From NCBI GenBank assembly GCA_938010045.1, contig CALLFZ010000031.1, positions 1 through 64,000 of the forward strand: DNA of 64,000 bases, given 5' to 3'. The position numbers and the translations under genes were made by a program. Of the stretch, positions 10,500 to 20,540 are shown piece by piece. The DNA comes from an uncultured bacterium. GTDB taxonomy: Bacteria; Verrucomicrobiota; Kiritimatiellia; PWTM01. Under the pieces are notes generated by a model. That model was given only the letters and a program-made list of their open reading frames with translations, searched no databases and had not been told where the DNA came from. Positions within the stretch are counted from its first letter, which is position 1, and each line of letters opens with the position of its first letter.

Positions 10500-11846
10500 A
10501 TGACGGCAAATCGAGCATTCCCGGATCCGCGGGATGGCATCTCCCGGCGCGAAGCCCTGCGGCGAACCGGCGTGGGGGCGGCTGCGCTCATGGCCGGTGC
10601 CGCGCGAGCGGATGCGCCCGCCGCGCCACCCGCCGCAACGGCACGGTCGGTGATCCAAGTGTTCTTGTGGGGCGGCATGTCCCACTCGGACACGTGGGAC
10701 CCGAAACCCGATGCGGGCTATGACTACACCGGCACGTTCAACAAAGCGATCAAGACGAATGTGGACGGCATCCTGCTGAGCGATCTGTTCCCGATGCTCG
10801 CGAAGCAGGCCGACAAGTTCTCGCTGATTCGCGGCATGACGCACGGCAACAACGGCCACGAGACCGCCGCCTATCTGATGCAGACCGGCCACATGCCTGG
10901 TGAACGGCTCGCGTATCCCGCGATCGGCGCGGTGTTCGCGCTGTTCAAGGGCTACCAGGCGGGGTACAAGGGGCTGATCCCGCCGTACGTGGTCCTCACG
11001 CGGCCGCAGGGCCGGTTCTCCGAGTCGGGCTTTCTCGGCTCGAAGTTCAAGCCCTTCGCGACCGGCGGCGATCCGAACGCACCTCGGTTCGAAGTGGAGG
11101 GGGTCGTCGCGCGCGGCATCACCGACCAGCGCCAGGCCGCCCGGCGCGATCTGCTGAACGAGATGAACGTGCTGGCCGGCGCCACGCCGGACCATCCCGA
11201 GCTGGCGCACTCGCGCGAGTGCCGCGAACAGGCCTACAACCTGATCCTCGGCGAGGGCAAGGACGTGTTTGATCTCTCGAAGGAGGATCCCAAGCTGCGG
11301 GACCGCTACGGCCGCCACACGTTCGGGCAGTCCTGCCTGGTCGCGCGCCGTCTCGTCGAGGCCGGCGTGCCCTACGTCACAATCAACTACCCGGGCGGCT
11401 GGGACACCCACTCGAACCATTTCGCGACGATGAGTCGGCAGTGTCCGCAGCTTGACCAGGGTCTCGCCACGCTGTTGCAGGACCTGCACGACCGCGGTCT
11501 GCTCGAGTCCACAATCGTGTGGTGCTGCGGCGAGTTCGGGCGCACGCCAAAGGTCGACTGGCAGCCGCCGTGGAATGGGGGGCGGAATCACTTCGGCAAG
11601 GTCTTCACGGTGCTCGTGGCGGGCGGCGGATTCAAGGGCGGCCGCGTGGTGGGGGCGACCGACGACAAGGGCGAGGAGATCAAGGAGCGGCCTGTGTATC
11701 CGATCGATCTGCTCGGCAGCATTTATCGGCTCGCCGGCATTGATCCGGACGCGAAGCTGCCCCATCCGCTCGGCTATGACGCCCGCGTGCTGGCCAGCAC
11801 TGAGGCTGGCGCGAAGACCGCCGGCCTGTTGACGGAGATCATGTAA
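10500..11846 (+). CDS. DUF1501 domain-containing protein (Tat-exported)
   Basis: SRREALRRTGVGAAALMAGAARA Tat-like signal; FLWGGMSHSDTWDPKPDAGYDYTGTF...SLIRGMTHGNNGHETAAYLMQTGH; follows the DUF1549 gene as usual. Confidence 0.88.
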   Translation: MTANRAFPDPRDGISRREALRRTGVGAAALMAGAARADAPAAPPAATARSVIQVFLWGGMSHSDTWDPKPDAGYDYTGTFNKAIKTNVDGILLSDLFPMLAKQADKFSLIRGMTHGNNGHETAAYLMQTGHMPGERLAYPAIGAVFALFKGYQAGYKGLIPPYVVLTRPQGRFSESGFLGSKFKPFATGGDPNAPRFEVEGVVARGITDQRQAARRDLLNEMNVLAGATPDHPELAHSRECREQAYNLILGEGKDVFDLSKEDPKLRDRYGRHTFGQSCLVARRLVEAGVPYVTINYPGGWDTHSNHFATMSRQCPQLDQGLATLLQDLHDRGLLESTIVWCCGEFGRTPKVDWQPPWNGGRNHFGKVFTVLVAGGGFKGGRVVGATDDKGEEIKERPVYPIDLLGSIYRLAGIDPDAKLPHPLGYDARVLASTEAGAKTAGLLTEIM

Positions 11847-11899
11847 CGTCCCGGTCCCGCCCCGCCCACGCGGTGCGCGCGGTCCGCAGAGGAGCGAGC

Positions 11900-14350
11900 A
11901 TGCAACGACGAGGTGTCGCACGCATCAGTGCGGCGGCGGCGTTGGCGCTGTGCGCCGCGGGGACGTCTGGCGCCCAGCAGGCCTACATCGGGTACGTGTA
12001 TCCCGCCGGGGGGCGGCAGGGCACGACCGTGCGGGCGACGATCGGTGGCCAGGCGATCGAGCGCGCGCGGCACATCGTGGTGTCCGGCGAGGGAGTGACC
12101 GGCCGCGTAGTCGAATACAACAAGCGCATGAACCCGCAGGAGGTCCAGCTCCTGCGCGAGCAGCTCTCCGAACTGCGCCGGCTGCCCGCCGAGACGCAGG
12201 CGGAACCCCAGCTCACGAATCTGATCGTGCGGCTCACGAAGCTCATTGACGAGTGGACCGACCTGCCCCAGTGCGACTCGATCGCGAACCTCGTCGTCGC
12301 GGACTTCGTGATCGCGTCCAACGCCACGCCGGGGCCGCGGGAGATCCGCGTGATCGGCGACCGGGGACCGTCCAACCCGCTCGTGTTCATGGTCGGGGAG
12401 CTGCCCGAGTACGGCGCGCCGCCGATGCCCACCAGCCGCCGCGCCATTCTCGGCAAAGAGGGTGAAAGCCTGCGCCGCCGCCGCAAGGCGCCGCCGGCCG
12501 GCGGCGATATGATGGCCATGATGATGGGGGGAGGCGCCGCGGGCGACGAGCCGGCCGCCAGCGACCTGGATGACGACGAGATGGTGGTCGAGATCCCCTG
12601 CGTCGTGAACGGCCAGATCGGCCCCGGCACGATCGACCGGTTCTGTTTCCAGGCGCGCAAGGGGCAGCGGCTGGTCATCGCAGCGCAGGCGCGCGATCTG
12701 GTGCCGTACATCGCCGATGCGGTGCCGGGATGGTTTCAGGCCGTCGTCGCCGTGTTCGACGCATCGGGCCGCGAACTCGTGTACAACGACGACTTCCGCT
12801 TCCGGCCCGATCCCGTCCTCGTTTGGGAGGTGCCGGCCGACGGCACCTACCGGCTGGCCGTACACGACGCGATCTTCCGTGGGCGCGAGGATTTCGTGTA
12901 TCGAGTCACGATCGGCGAGGTGCCGTTCGTGACCAGCGTCGTTCCGCCGGGCGCGAACCGAAACGCCCGGCCGAACCTCGTGATTGACGGCTGGAACCTC
13001 GAGCCGACCGAATGGGAGTTCCCCCTGCGCGACCCCGAGCCCGGAGTACACATGATCACCTTCCGCGGCAAAGGGGGGCGCACATCCAATCCCGTGCCGT
13101 TCCTTGTGGACGAGCTGCCCGACGTGCTCGAACGCGAGCCGAACGATTCCGTCCGGCAGCCGCAGGCGGTTCCGTTGCCCGCCGGCATCAACGGCCGGAT
13201 TGAGCGAGCGACGGACGTCGATGTGTTCGCGTTTGACGGCGCGGCGAGCAACCGCGTCGTCATCGAGGTGTGGGCCCGCCGGCTCGACTCGCCGCTGGAC
13301 TCCTACATCAAGCTAACGGACGCCGCCGGCACGGCGATTTCGATCGCCGATGATTGGGAGGATCTGGCCTCGGGCCTGTACACCCATCATGCGGATTCCT
13401 ATCTCGATGTGATGCTGCCCTCGAACGGCACGTATATGGTCCAGATTCGCGATACGCAGCATCGCGGGGGGCCAGAGTACACGTACCGGTTGAGGATCAG
13501 CCCCCCCATCCCGGACTTCACGTTGCGCGCGGAGCCCTCGCGCGTCGTCTTTCGCGGTAGCGCCACCGCCGCGCTGAATGTCCACATCTTGCGCAAGGAC
13601 GGTTTTTCGGGCCGCGTTGATCTCCAGCTGAAGGATCCGCCCGAGGGATTCACCCTGCAGCCAGCGTCGCTGATCGGCACTCAGACCACCGTGCGCGTCA
13701 CACTCAAGACCACCCAGGTCGGCACTAACCCGCCGGTGCGGCTAGAGATCGTGGGCGTTTCGACGAACGAGGGCCGTGTGCTGGTGCGGCGGGCGGTTCC
13801 CGCCGAAGACCGCATGCAGGCGTTCTTCTGGCGGCATCTTGTGCCGGCGCAGGAACTGCTGGCCATGGTCATGAATCCACTGCCTCCCCCCCAACCGCCG
13901 GAGCCGCCGAAACCTGCGACGACATCCGTGCCGCCGACGCCAACGAAACCCCCAGCTGCTCCAGTGGCCTCCCCGGCGCCCTCGCCCAAGCCACCCGAGC
14001 CCCCTAAGCCTGTGCCGACCTCGGCGCCGCCGGCTCAGGCCCAGCCGCCGGTTCCAACGCCGTCTCCGGCCACCCCTGCGGCGCCGGCACCCAAGCCAGC
14101 CGAGCCGCCCAAGCCCGCGGCGACGCCCACGCTCCCCGCCGAGACGAAGCCGCCGGCGCCGGTCACCAACGTGCCTTCGGCCGCAGCATCCGCACCCCCG
14201 CCGGCACCCGCCTCAGCGGCCACGAATGCGCCACGGCCCAAGACGCCTGAACCGCCCAAACCCGCGACAACGGCGGCCCCTCCGGCTCAGGCCCAGCCGC
14301 CGGTTCCAACGCCGTCTCCGGCCACCAACGCCGCGCCGGCCTCCACTTAG
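11900..14350 (+). CDS. PPC (pre-peptidase C-terminal) domain exported protein with Pro-rich tail
   Basis: Start MQRRGVARISAAAALALCAAGTSGAQQ; PPC-like IDRFCFQARKGQRLVIAAQA and VDVFAFDGAASNRVVIEVWARRLDSPLDSYIKLTDAAG; C-terminal repeated PPEPPKPA.TS.PP. Confidence 0.75.
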   Translation: MQRRGVARISAAAALALCAAGTSGAQQAYIGYVYPAGGRQGTTVRATIGGQAIERARHIVVSGEGVTGRVVEYNKRMNPQEVQLLREQLSELRRLPAETQAEPQLTNLIVRLTKLIDEWTDLPQCDSIANLVVADFVIASNATPGPREIRVIGDRGPSNPLVFMVGELPEYGAPPMPTSRRAILGKEGESLRRRRKAPPAGGDMMAMMMGGGAAGDEPAASDLDDDEMVVEIPCVVNGQIGPGTIDRFCFQARKGQRLVIAAQARDLVPYIADAVPGWFQAVVAVFDASGRELVYNDDFRFRPDPVLVWEVPADGTYRLAVHDAIFRGREDFVYRVTIGEVPFVTSVVPPGANRNARPNLVIDGWNLEPTEWEFPLRDPEPGVHMITFRGKGGRTSNPVPFLVDELPDVLEREPNDSVRQPQAVPLPAGINGRIERATDVDVFAFDGAASNRVVIEVWARRLDSPLDSYIKLTDAAGTAISIADDWEDLASGLYTHHADSYLDVMLPSNGTYMVQIRDTQHRGGPEYTYRLRISPPIPDFTLRAEPSRVVFRGSATAALNVHILRKDGFSGRVDLQLKDPPEGFTLQPASLIGTQTTVRVTLKTTQVGTNPPVRLEIVGVSTNEGRVLVRRAVPAEDRMQAFFWRHLVPAQELLAMVMNPLPPPQPPEPPKPATTSVPPTPTKPPAAPVASPAPSPKPPEPPKPVPTSAPPAQAQPPVPTPSPATPAAPAPKPAEPPKPAATPTLPAETKPPAPVTNVPSAAASAPPPAPASAATNAPRPKTPEPPKPATTAAPPAQAQPPVPTPSPATNAAPAST
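14030..14074 (+). repeat. 45-bp direct repeat, copy 1 (inside the Pro-rich tail coding region)
   Basis: ccggctcaggcccagccgccggttccaacgccgtctccggccacc, identical to 14282-14326. Confidence 0.9.
14282..14326 (+). repeat. 45-bp direct repeat, copy 2
   Basis: Same 45 bp, 252 bp (84 codons, in frame) downstream of copy 1. Confidence 0.9.
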
Positions 14351-14482
14351 CGCGGTCCGCGCGGCCACCAACCGGCCCCCCCGGCCGTGCGTTCCCCCAC
14401 CGGCCGGCCTAATCGAGAACGCACACGTTTTTGGCATCCCGAACACAGGCATGATGGACACTCGCGCATCTACCTCACACTC

Positions 14483-14761
14483 ATGATCCGGGATCGGAAC
14501 ACAATCTGGTCGAAACTGAAGCGCAATGTGCTGACGTGTTGGTTGCCGGTTGCGCCCGGACGTACTGGCGCATGCCGCTCGTGCGGGGCCTGCTGCCGGC
14601 TGCCGTATCGCTGTCCGGCTCTTCTCGTCCTGCCCGACGGCCGGAGCCGCTGCAGGATTTATTTGGTCCGCCCGCCGAGTTGCCGTGTGTACCCGCGCAC
14701 CCCACGCGAGCACATCACCGCGGGCGTCTGCGGCTTCCGGTTCCCGGCAGCGGAGGACTGA
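14483..14761 (+). CDS. YkgJ-like cysteine cluster protein (small)
   Basis: RSCGACCRLPYRCPALLVLPDGRSRCRIYLVRPPSCRVYP cysteine pattern; ATG at 14483. Confidence 0.6.
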   Translation: MIRDRNTIWSKLKRNVLTCWLPVAPGRTGACRSCGACCRLPYRCPALLVLPDGRSRCRIYLVRPPSCRVYPRTPREHITAGVCGFRFPAAED

Positions 14762-14780
14762 GGAGGGAAGCGCCGCGCGC

Positions 14781-15711
14781 TCAGTGCATCTCGACCGCGC
14801 AGGTGCCGGGCCCTCCGCGGGAGTAGTGGACGCGCACGTCCGGGTGATCCGCAAGCCGCGACATCGGCACTGCAGTGTCCACAATCCGCTTCGAAATCAT
14901 ATCGGCGGTGAGCCGCTGGCCAACAGGGTGATCGTGCCGGCCGGCCAGATTGAGACGCGCTCGGCCATCCAGGGTTCGACGGGATCCACCGTGATCGCCA
15001 TCGTCGGCACCATCGCGATGTGGCCGCCGCCGCTCGTGCGCGCGTTCTGAACGATCGTGAGCGGATGAAGTTTCACGACGCGCGTGCCGAGCGAGCGATC
15101 CTCGGCCGGCGGCCGCGGCGCGTCGCGCCAGCGACCGCGGCGGGGCGGGGGATCGTGGAACGCCCAGTGGTTCGCGTCGCCCTAGCCGCCCTGCATCACC
15201 GCGCACCGCGCGCCGGAGCGCCAGAAGCGGCGGGAGGGCGCCGTGTCGGCCTTCGGGAAATGCAGGTGGCGTCGGGCATGCGCAACTTCGGCGAGATGCG
15301 TGAACAGCAGAGCTCGCGGTCCGCGCGCTCGAACGATCGCGGATGCGTCGCCGGCACCTCGCGGCCGGTTGCCGGATCGTACCACTCGTCCATCCCCCAG
15401 AAATGCGCGGAGCGCACGTCGAGGTTGAGCTCATGGACGAGGCGCGCGACCAGCGGAAGCTGCTCCGTGGGGCCGATCGGGCCGCAGATGCCCACCGGGT
15501 TGTCGTCGCTGCTCTCGCGCCATGCCTTGAGGTATTCCAGGGCCTCCGCAAGATACAAGTCCTCGAGCGTGTCGTGCAGGATCACGCGGAAGCCCGGCGC
15601 GCGAGGCGTTCGAGATCGCGGGGCGTCAACCGCGCGACCTCGGCGATGAGTTCGTCGTCGAGCGTCGTGGAGTCCCACCCGTCGGGTGCGATCGCACTCA
15701 GTTGTCGGGCC
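14781..15711 (-). pseudogene. Glucosamine-6-phosphate deaminase (NagB)-like pseudogene
   Basis: Pieces in several frames: [26 protein letters not shown] / [44 protein letters not shown] / [10 protein letters not shown]...AVMQGG* / [13 protein letters not shown] / [33 protein letters not shown]; in-frame TAG at 15182-15184. Confidence 0.7.
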
Positions 15712-15747
15712 ATGTTTGCTTCCTCCCGAACCCGGTCGGGCCGCCGC

Positions 15748-16554
15748 TCAAGCCGGCGTGTGGCGCCCGCGCCGTCGCGGCCAGGCCGGATTTGGCCGGC
15801 ACGCCGGTCCGAGCGCATTCCGGAGCGGATCAAACTCGGCTTCACCGAAGCCGTGGTGCAGATGCCGCCGCCAGCCCTCCGCGCGCGCGAAGCGGCGGGA
15901 CATGCGTCCGACCTCCTGCGCGAGCCACTCGAGCGTGGCGAGGTCATTGTTCATCTTCTGAGTCTCGGCCAGCCATGCGTGCTGGCTGCGGTGGGCGGCG
16001 AGGGCGGCGCGCTGCACGTCGAACACCGGCGCGGTGTCCACGAACAGCTCGGGGATGATCGGCTGGCGCAGCGGATCGCATAGGCCGACCGGCATCGCAT
16101 GGTAGATCGCGACGTCCTCCGCGACCGGCGGCCGCGGCGGTCGCGTGCGCACATTCCGCATGCCGCGCACGAAGGCGGCCGAAACGGCAAGCCGGCAGGT
16201 ATTCGTGTGGTCCTCCATGTAGTCCTGCGGCGAGGGCACCAGCAGGATGCTCGGCGCGACCTCCCGGATCACCGCGGCGAGGCGCAGCAGCGTGGCACGC
16301 TCATAGAAGATTTCGAGGTCGCGCACCAGCGGCGGGTGATGGATCGCCCCGAAGGATGCGGGCACTTTCTCGCGCCTCGGCCAGCCGGATGCGCCGTAGC
16401 CGCGCCGCCGGATGCACCTGGCTGCCGAGACCGCCGTCGGCGACGTTCATGAGATGGATTTCGTAGCCGGCCTCCTTGAGCCGCAGAAGCGTGCCGGCCA
16501 TCAGAAACTCGACATCGTCCGGATGCGCTCCGATCGCAAACGCGCGTGGCGCCG
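15748..16554 (-). pseudogene. PIG-L family deacetylase pseudogene (frameshifted)
   Basis: [44 protein letters not shown] in one frame, then LLRLAAVIREVAPSILLVPSPQDYMEDHTNTCRLAVSAAFVRGMRN in another; no ATG start between the upstream in-frame stop and the AHPDD motif. Confidence 0.75.
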
Positions 16555-16595
16555 GGCCACCTCAGGGGGAAGGTGACGTCACGGCCGGTTGAGCC

Positions 16596-17447
16596 TCAGC
16601 CCCTCAGCAGTTGCTCGATGAACTCCCGGCCCGCCCGGAGGTCCTCGACGCGTTGGTTCTCGGCCTCGCGTTCGAAACACAAATCGCCGTCGAATCCAAT
16701 CTCCTCGAGTGCGCGCAGGAATGCGGGCCAATCCACTTGGCCGCGGCCGACGGGCAGCTCGGTGCCCCACGTGCCAGGCACGTCGGTCACTCGCGCGTCT
16801 TTCATGTGCACGCCGCGCACCCAACGTCCCACGAGCCGCACCGCATCGATTGGATCGCCATTTCCGTACAGGAGCATATTGGCCGGATCGAAGTTCACGG
16901 CGACGTTCGGTTCGCCGAGAGCTTCGAGGAAATTGCGCAGCGATTCGGCGGTCTCCTGGCCGGTCTCGCAGCCCAGCGTCAGGCCGTGATCGGCGAACAT
17001 GCGGGCGATGGTGCGGACACGGCTGGCCAGCTTCTCGAACGATGGGTCCGCAGCGTCGTGCGGCAGGAAGCCCGCGTGAAACATCACGAACTTCAACCCG
17101 AGGCGCTCGGCGTTGCGCGCGGTGATGCGCGCGTTGGCGAGGTTCTGCTCCCAGGTTGCATCCGGCACAATGCCACCGGTGACGCGAATCGTTTCCAGGG
17201 TCGAGTAGTCCTCGCCAACGGTCCGAAACATGCCCGAGACGGGCGCGATGCCCTCATCCGCGAACATCTTCGGCGCAGGATCCCACACCGACGGATGTTC
17301 GCGGAACGGGTCCAGGTCGAGTTGCACGCGGTGAAATCCCGCAGCGCGCATCCGCTGAATCAACGTGGCTGGGTCCGACGCCTGCAGCGACCAACTACAC
17401 ACTGCGATCCGTGAGAGAAACCGCTGAGGATTCGACACAACGCCCAT
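16596..17447 (-). CDS. Sugar phosphate isomerase/epimerase (xylose isomerase-like TIM barrel)
   Basis: RIAVCSWSLQASDPATLIQRMRAAGFHRVQLDLDP...VAVNFDPANMLLYGNGDPIDAVRLVGRWVRGVHMKDA...DGDLCFERE. Confidence 0.85.
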   Translation of the reverse strand: MGVVSNPQRFLSRIAVCSWSLQASDPATLIQRMRAAGFHRVQLDLDPFREHPSVWDPAPKMFADEGIAPVSGMFRTVGEDYSTLETIRVTGGIVPDATWEQNLANARITARNAERLGLKFVMFHAGFLPHDAADPSFEKLASRVRTIARMFADHGLTLGCETGQETAESLRNFLEALGEPNVAVNFDPANMLLYGNGDPIDAVRLVGRWVRGVHMKDARVTDVPGTWGTELPVGRGQVDWPAFLRALEEIGFDGDLCFEREAENQRVEDLRAGREFIEQLLRG

Positions 17448-17591
17448 CGTGCACCTCCGTCCGAATTTCGAGGACCTTCAGCCGAACATTTTACAGTTCA
17501 TCCTACCCACGCTGCGATGGTATCGTCAAACGGCGCTGGTGGCGGGGGATGGGGCGACCCGCGTATCTCGCCATCGAACCCGGGCCGCATG

Positions 17592-17730
17592 GATATGTCG
17601 CGACGCGATGGCGGCCACCCTTGCGCCGCCGGCACACGCCGTGGAGGTCGGGTTGTTCGGCGCGACGCCCCCCGCGACGAACGGCCGGCGGGGCACGTTG
17701 CCGATTCCGCTCGCGGGTAGACGAACCCCA
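17592..17730 (+). repeat. ~140-bp diverged direct repeat, copy A
   Basis: Aligns with 18661-18800, including ggcacacgccgtggagg(t/c)cgggttgttcggcgcg and cgctcgcggg(t/c)agacgaacc. Confidence 0.8.
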
Positions 17731-17940
17731 GATGGGGGATGTGACCCTGCATGGTCCACGGCTCGCGGGCACGATGGACGCGTGGGCGCCATCCCTCCCC
17801 GCCGGCGGCGGGGTTCCGGCCCCGCATCATGGCCGGCGGTTCACCCGGTGCAGAAACTCCGCCGCTCCGGGCCGCCGGTTTTTCCGCCTCGACATCCAAG
17901 GCCGCGTGAGTCTACTCTACTACTCGAAAGGAGGACAACG

Positions 17941-18627
17941 ATGGCTCCGATCGGAATCACTGGACGCAGAGGTTTCCTGCTCGCGACGGCGGCGGCGGCC
18001 GGTGCGGCGCTTCCGGGCGCCGGGGCGGAGGGCGCGAAGACCGGACGCGTCCTGATCCTCGGCGTGGCGTGCAGCCCGCGCAGGGGCAAAACGACGGCTC
18101 GAGCGGTGCAGATCGCCCTGGATGCCGCTCGCGCGGCGGACCCGCGCGTCGACACAGAACTGATCGATCTGGGCGGCCTCAAAGTCGGTGGCTTCGCCAA
18201 GCCCCAGCCGGAGGACGATTTCACGCCGCTGCTGGCGAAGTTCAAGGATCCAGCGGTTGGTGGCCTGATCATCGGTTCGCCCAGCTATTTCCGCGCGCCG
18301 AGTTCTCTGTGCCGGGCGTTCATCGAGCGCTGCGCGCCGTTGCGCGAGCCCCACATGGTGCTCGCCAACAAGCCCGTCGGCGTAGTCGCGGTTGGCGGCT
18401 TCCGCAATGGCGGCCAGGAGCTGGTGATCTCGGAGATTCTCACCTCGATGCTCTGTTTTGGCATGGTGCCGTGCGGTGGCAACGCGCCGGCCTTCCAGGG
18501 CGCGACGGTCTTGTCGAAGGACGACGACATCGCCGAGGACGACCTTGGTCTCGATACGGCGCGCAAGCTCGGCGCCCGTATCGCGGCGGCGGCGCTGCGA
18601 GCGGCCGGCCTGGCCGCCACGGCCTGA
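17941..18627 (+). CDS. NADPH-dependent FMN reductase/flavodoxin-like protein, Tat-type leader
   Basis: ATG at 17941; TGRRGFLLATAAAAGAALPGAGA; GRVLILGVACSPRRGKTTARAVQIALDAAR...GGLIIGSPSYFRAPSSLCRAFIERCAPL. Confidence 0.7.
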   Translation: MAPIGITGRRGFLLATAAAAGAALPGAGAEGAKTGRVLILGVACSPRRGKTTARAVQIALDAARAADPRVDTELIDLGGLKVGGFAKPQPEDDFTPLLAKFKDPAVGGLIIGSPSYFRAPSSLCRAFIERCAPLREPHMVLANKPVGVVAVGGFRNGGQELVISEILTSMLCFGMVPCGGNAPAFQGATVLSKDDDIAEDDLGLDTARKLGARIAAAALRAAGLAATA

Positions 18628-18660
18628 CGCGGTCAGCGTCGAGGTGGCGGGGATCGCATC

Positions 18661-18800
18661 GATGTGCCGCGATGCGATCGCGGCCGACTCATGCCCAGCC
18701 GGCACACGCCGTGGAGGCCGGGTTGTTCGGCGCGGTGCCAGCCGCGACGAACACCGGGCGGGACAGGTCACCGTGTCCGCTCGCGGGCAGACGAACCTTT
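18661..18800 (+). repeat. ~140-bp diverged direct repeat, copy B
   Basis: See copy A at 17592-17730. Confidence 0.8.
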
Positions 18801-19017
18801 CATCGGTGCCGCGGTGTTCGTGTCGCGAAACAACGCGGTCGACCAAGGCGGGATCCATCCCGCGCCGATTCCGCTGGCGCGGTGTGGTGGGAGGTTGTGT
18901 TCGGCTGCGGAGGGCGGCCGACTCTGGGTGACCTTGCCCTGAGTCGAGGGGCATGCCCAGTTTGCCGATGCTCAGCGATGACGCTGAGGCAATGCGCAAT
19001 GGCCGTGCGAGGCCGGA

Positions 19018-20412
19018 TTACAGCGGGCGACCGTTGAGCGTGCCTGTGTTGCGCTTGAGCATCGCGACGATCGCGTCGACGTCGGCGTCAGAGAGTGGCC
19101 GGCGATTGAGCCTCGGCACGAAGTGATCGTGCATCAGGCGCACCACGTTGCGCAGATCCGTTTGCGAGCCGTCATGCAGGTAGGGGAAGGTGAGCGCGAG
19201 ATTGCGCAGTAGCGGCACTTTCATCTTGAAGCGGTCGGCCTCATTTTGCGTGACGTTGAAACGGCCGAAGTCGTCCTTTTGCGGCGCGCGGCCGAGCGCT
19301 TTGAAGAAGGCGGCGGGGTTGTGGGGCTTTTCGAACGAGCGTCCGCCCATGGGTTCGCCGACGTGGCAGGTGGCGCAACTGTGCGCCTTGAACAGCTCGA
19401 GCCCGCGCGCCTCGGTGGCCGTGAGCGCTGCGCGGTCGCCCTTCAGGTAACGGTCCACGGGGGAGTCGGGCGTAACGAGCCCTTTCTCGAATTCGGCGAT
19501 GGCATCCTGTACGTTCGCGGCGGTCCAGGCCGCGTCGGCGCCGTAGATCTCGCGGTAGATTGCCGTGAGCGTCTCGTCCTTGGCCAGCTTGGCGAGGACA
19601 TCGTCCCACTTCGCGTCCATCTCGATCGGGTTGACGACCGGCTGGCCGGCCTGGTCGGCGAGGTCCTTGGCGCGGCCATCCCAGAACTGCGCGAGGTTGA
19701 AACCGGAGTTGAAGACGGTGGGCGAGTTGATGCTGCCGAGCTGGTTGCGAACGCCCACGGAGAACTGGCGCTGGTCGGTGCCGCCCTTGGCCAGATCGTG
19801 GCAACTGGCGCAGGAGATGGTGTCGTCGCCCGAGAGCCGCTTGTCGTGGTAGAGCTTGTCGCCGAGCTCGACTTTGCGCGGATTGAGCGGCTCCGGCCAG
19901 CGCGGCGGCAGGGGTTGCACGGGGAAGACCGCAAACTCCGGCGACGCGAGCCCGCGCGTGAAGTTCTGCCTGCGGACCTCGTGCACCCATTCGAGGAGCG
20001 TCCGCTGTTCCGCCGTGGAGAGGGTCGCGTTCCAGTGCATCGCGAGGTAGGGCAGGATCGGCATCGTCCCGAGCTCGACCGACTGTTCGAGCTTGGCGAT
20101 CGCGACCTCGTCGGCGCCGTGCTTCTCCAGCAGGCGCTGAGCGTCCCATATCGCGACACCGTCCGTCACGTGGCGTCGGATCAGTGAGGAGGCAATCGGA
20201 AGGTTCGCGTACCACGGCAGGCCCGGATCCTGCATATGGCACATGACACACTTCGCTTCGAGGATCGCCTTCGCGGCGGCCTCTGTTGCGCTGGCGGTTG
20301 GCAGACTGCGGAACGAATCACGCACCGGAACCGGCACGATCAAGTTGATGAGCGGGAAGGCCAAGCCGAGCAGAACCAGCACCAGGATGATCACCCACGC
20401 CCGTCGTTTCAT
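19018..20412 (-). CDS. Cytochrome c peroxidase-like protein, with additional N-terminal haem-binding region
   Basis: Three CxxCH motifs (CVMCH, CASCH, CATCH); VELGDKLYHDKRLSGDDTISCASCHDLAKGG...INSPTVFNSGFNLAQFWDGRAKDLADQA. Confidence 0.87.
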   Translation of the reverse strand: MKRRAWVIILVLVLLGLAFPLINLIVPVPVRDSFRSLPTASATEAAAKAILEAKCVMCHMQDPGLPWYANLPIASSLIRRHVTDGVAIWDAQRLLEKHGADEVAIAKLEQSVELGTMPILPYLAMHWNATLSTAEQRTLLEWVHEVRRQNFTRGLASPEFAVFPVQPLPPRWPEPLNPRKVELGDKLYHDKRLSGDDTISCASCHDLAKGGTDQRQFSVGVRNQLGSINSPTVFNSGFNLAQFWDGRAKDLADQAGQPVVNPIEMDAKWDDVLAKLAKDETLTAIYREIYGADAAWTAANVQDAIAEFEKGLVTPDSPVDRYLKGDRAALTATEARGLELFKAHSCATCHVGEPMGGRSFEKPHNPAAFFKALGRAPQKDDFGRFNVTQNEADRFKMKVPLLRNLALTFPYLHDGSQTDLRNVVRLMHDHFVPRLNRRPLSDADVDAIVAMLKRNTGTLNGRPL

Positions 20413-20540
20413 GCGTCAGCTCTCCGTCGTGGCACCCCGCCCAGACCTGGCTGCAGTATAGAAGACTCTCGTGCCGGCCGCAATTGGGGTCCGTTGCTGG
20501 GGTGGGCGAAGGGGTGTGTGCGCGGCGGCTCCCGTGGGGA

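Noticed and set aside
14781-16554. Overlapping short ORFs as real genes (e.g. 15343..16083 +, 15020..15649 +)
   Set aside because: Homology-like peptides lie on the minus strand in changing frames, consistent with pseudogenes; + strand ORFs are noise.
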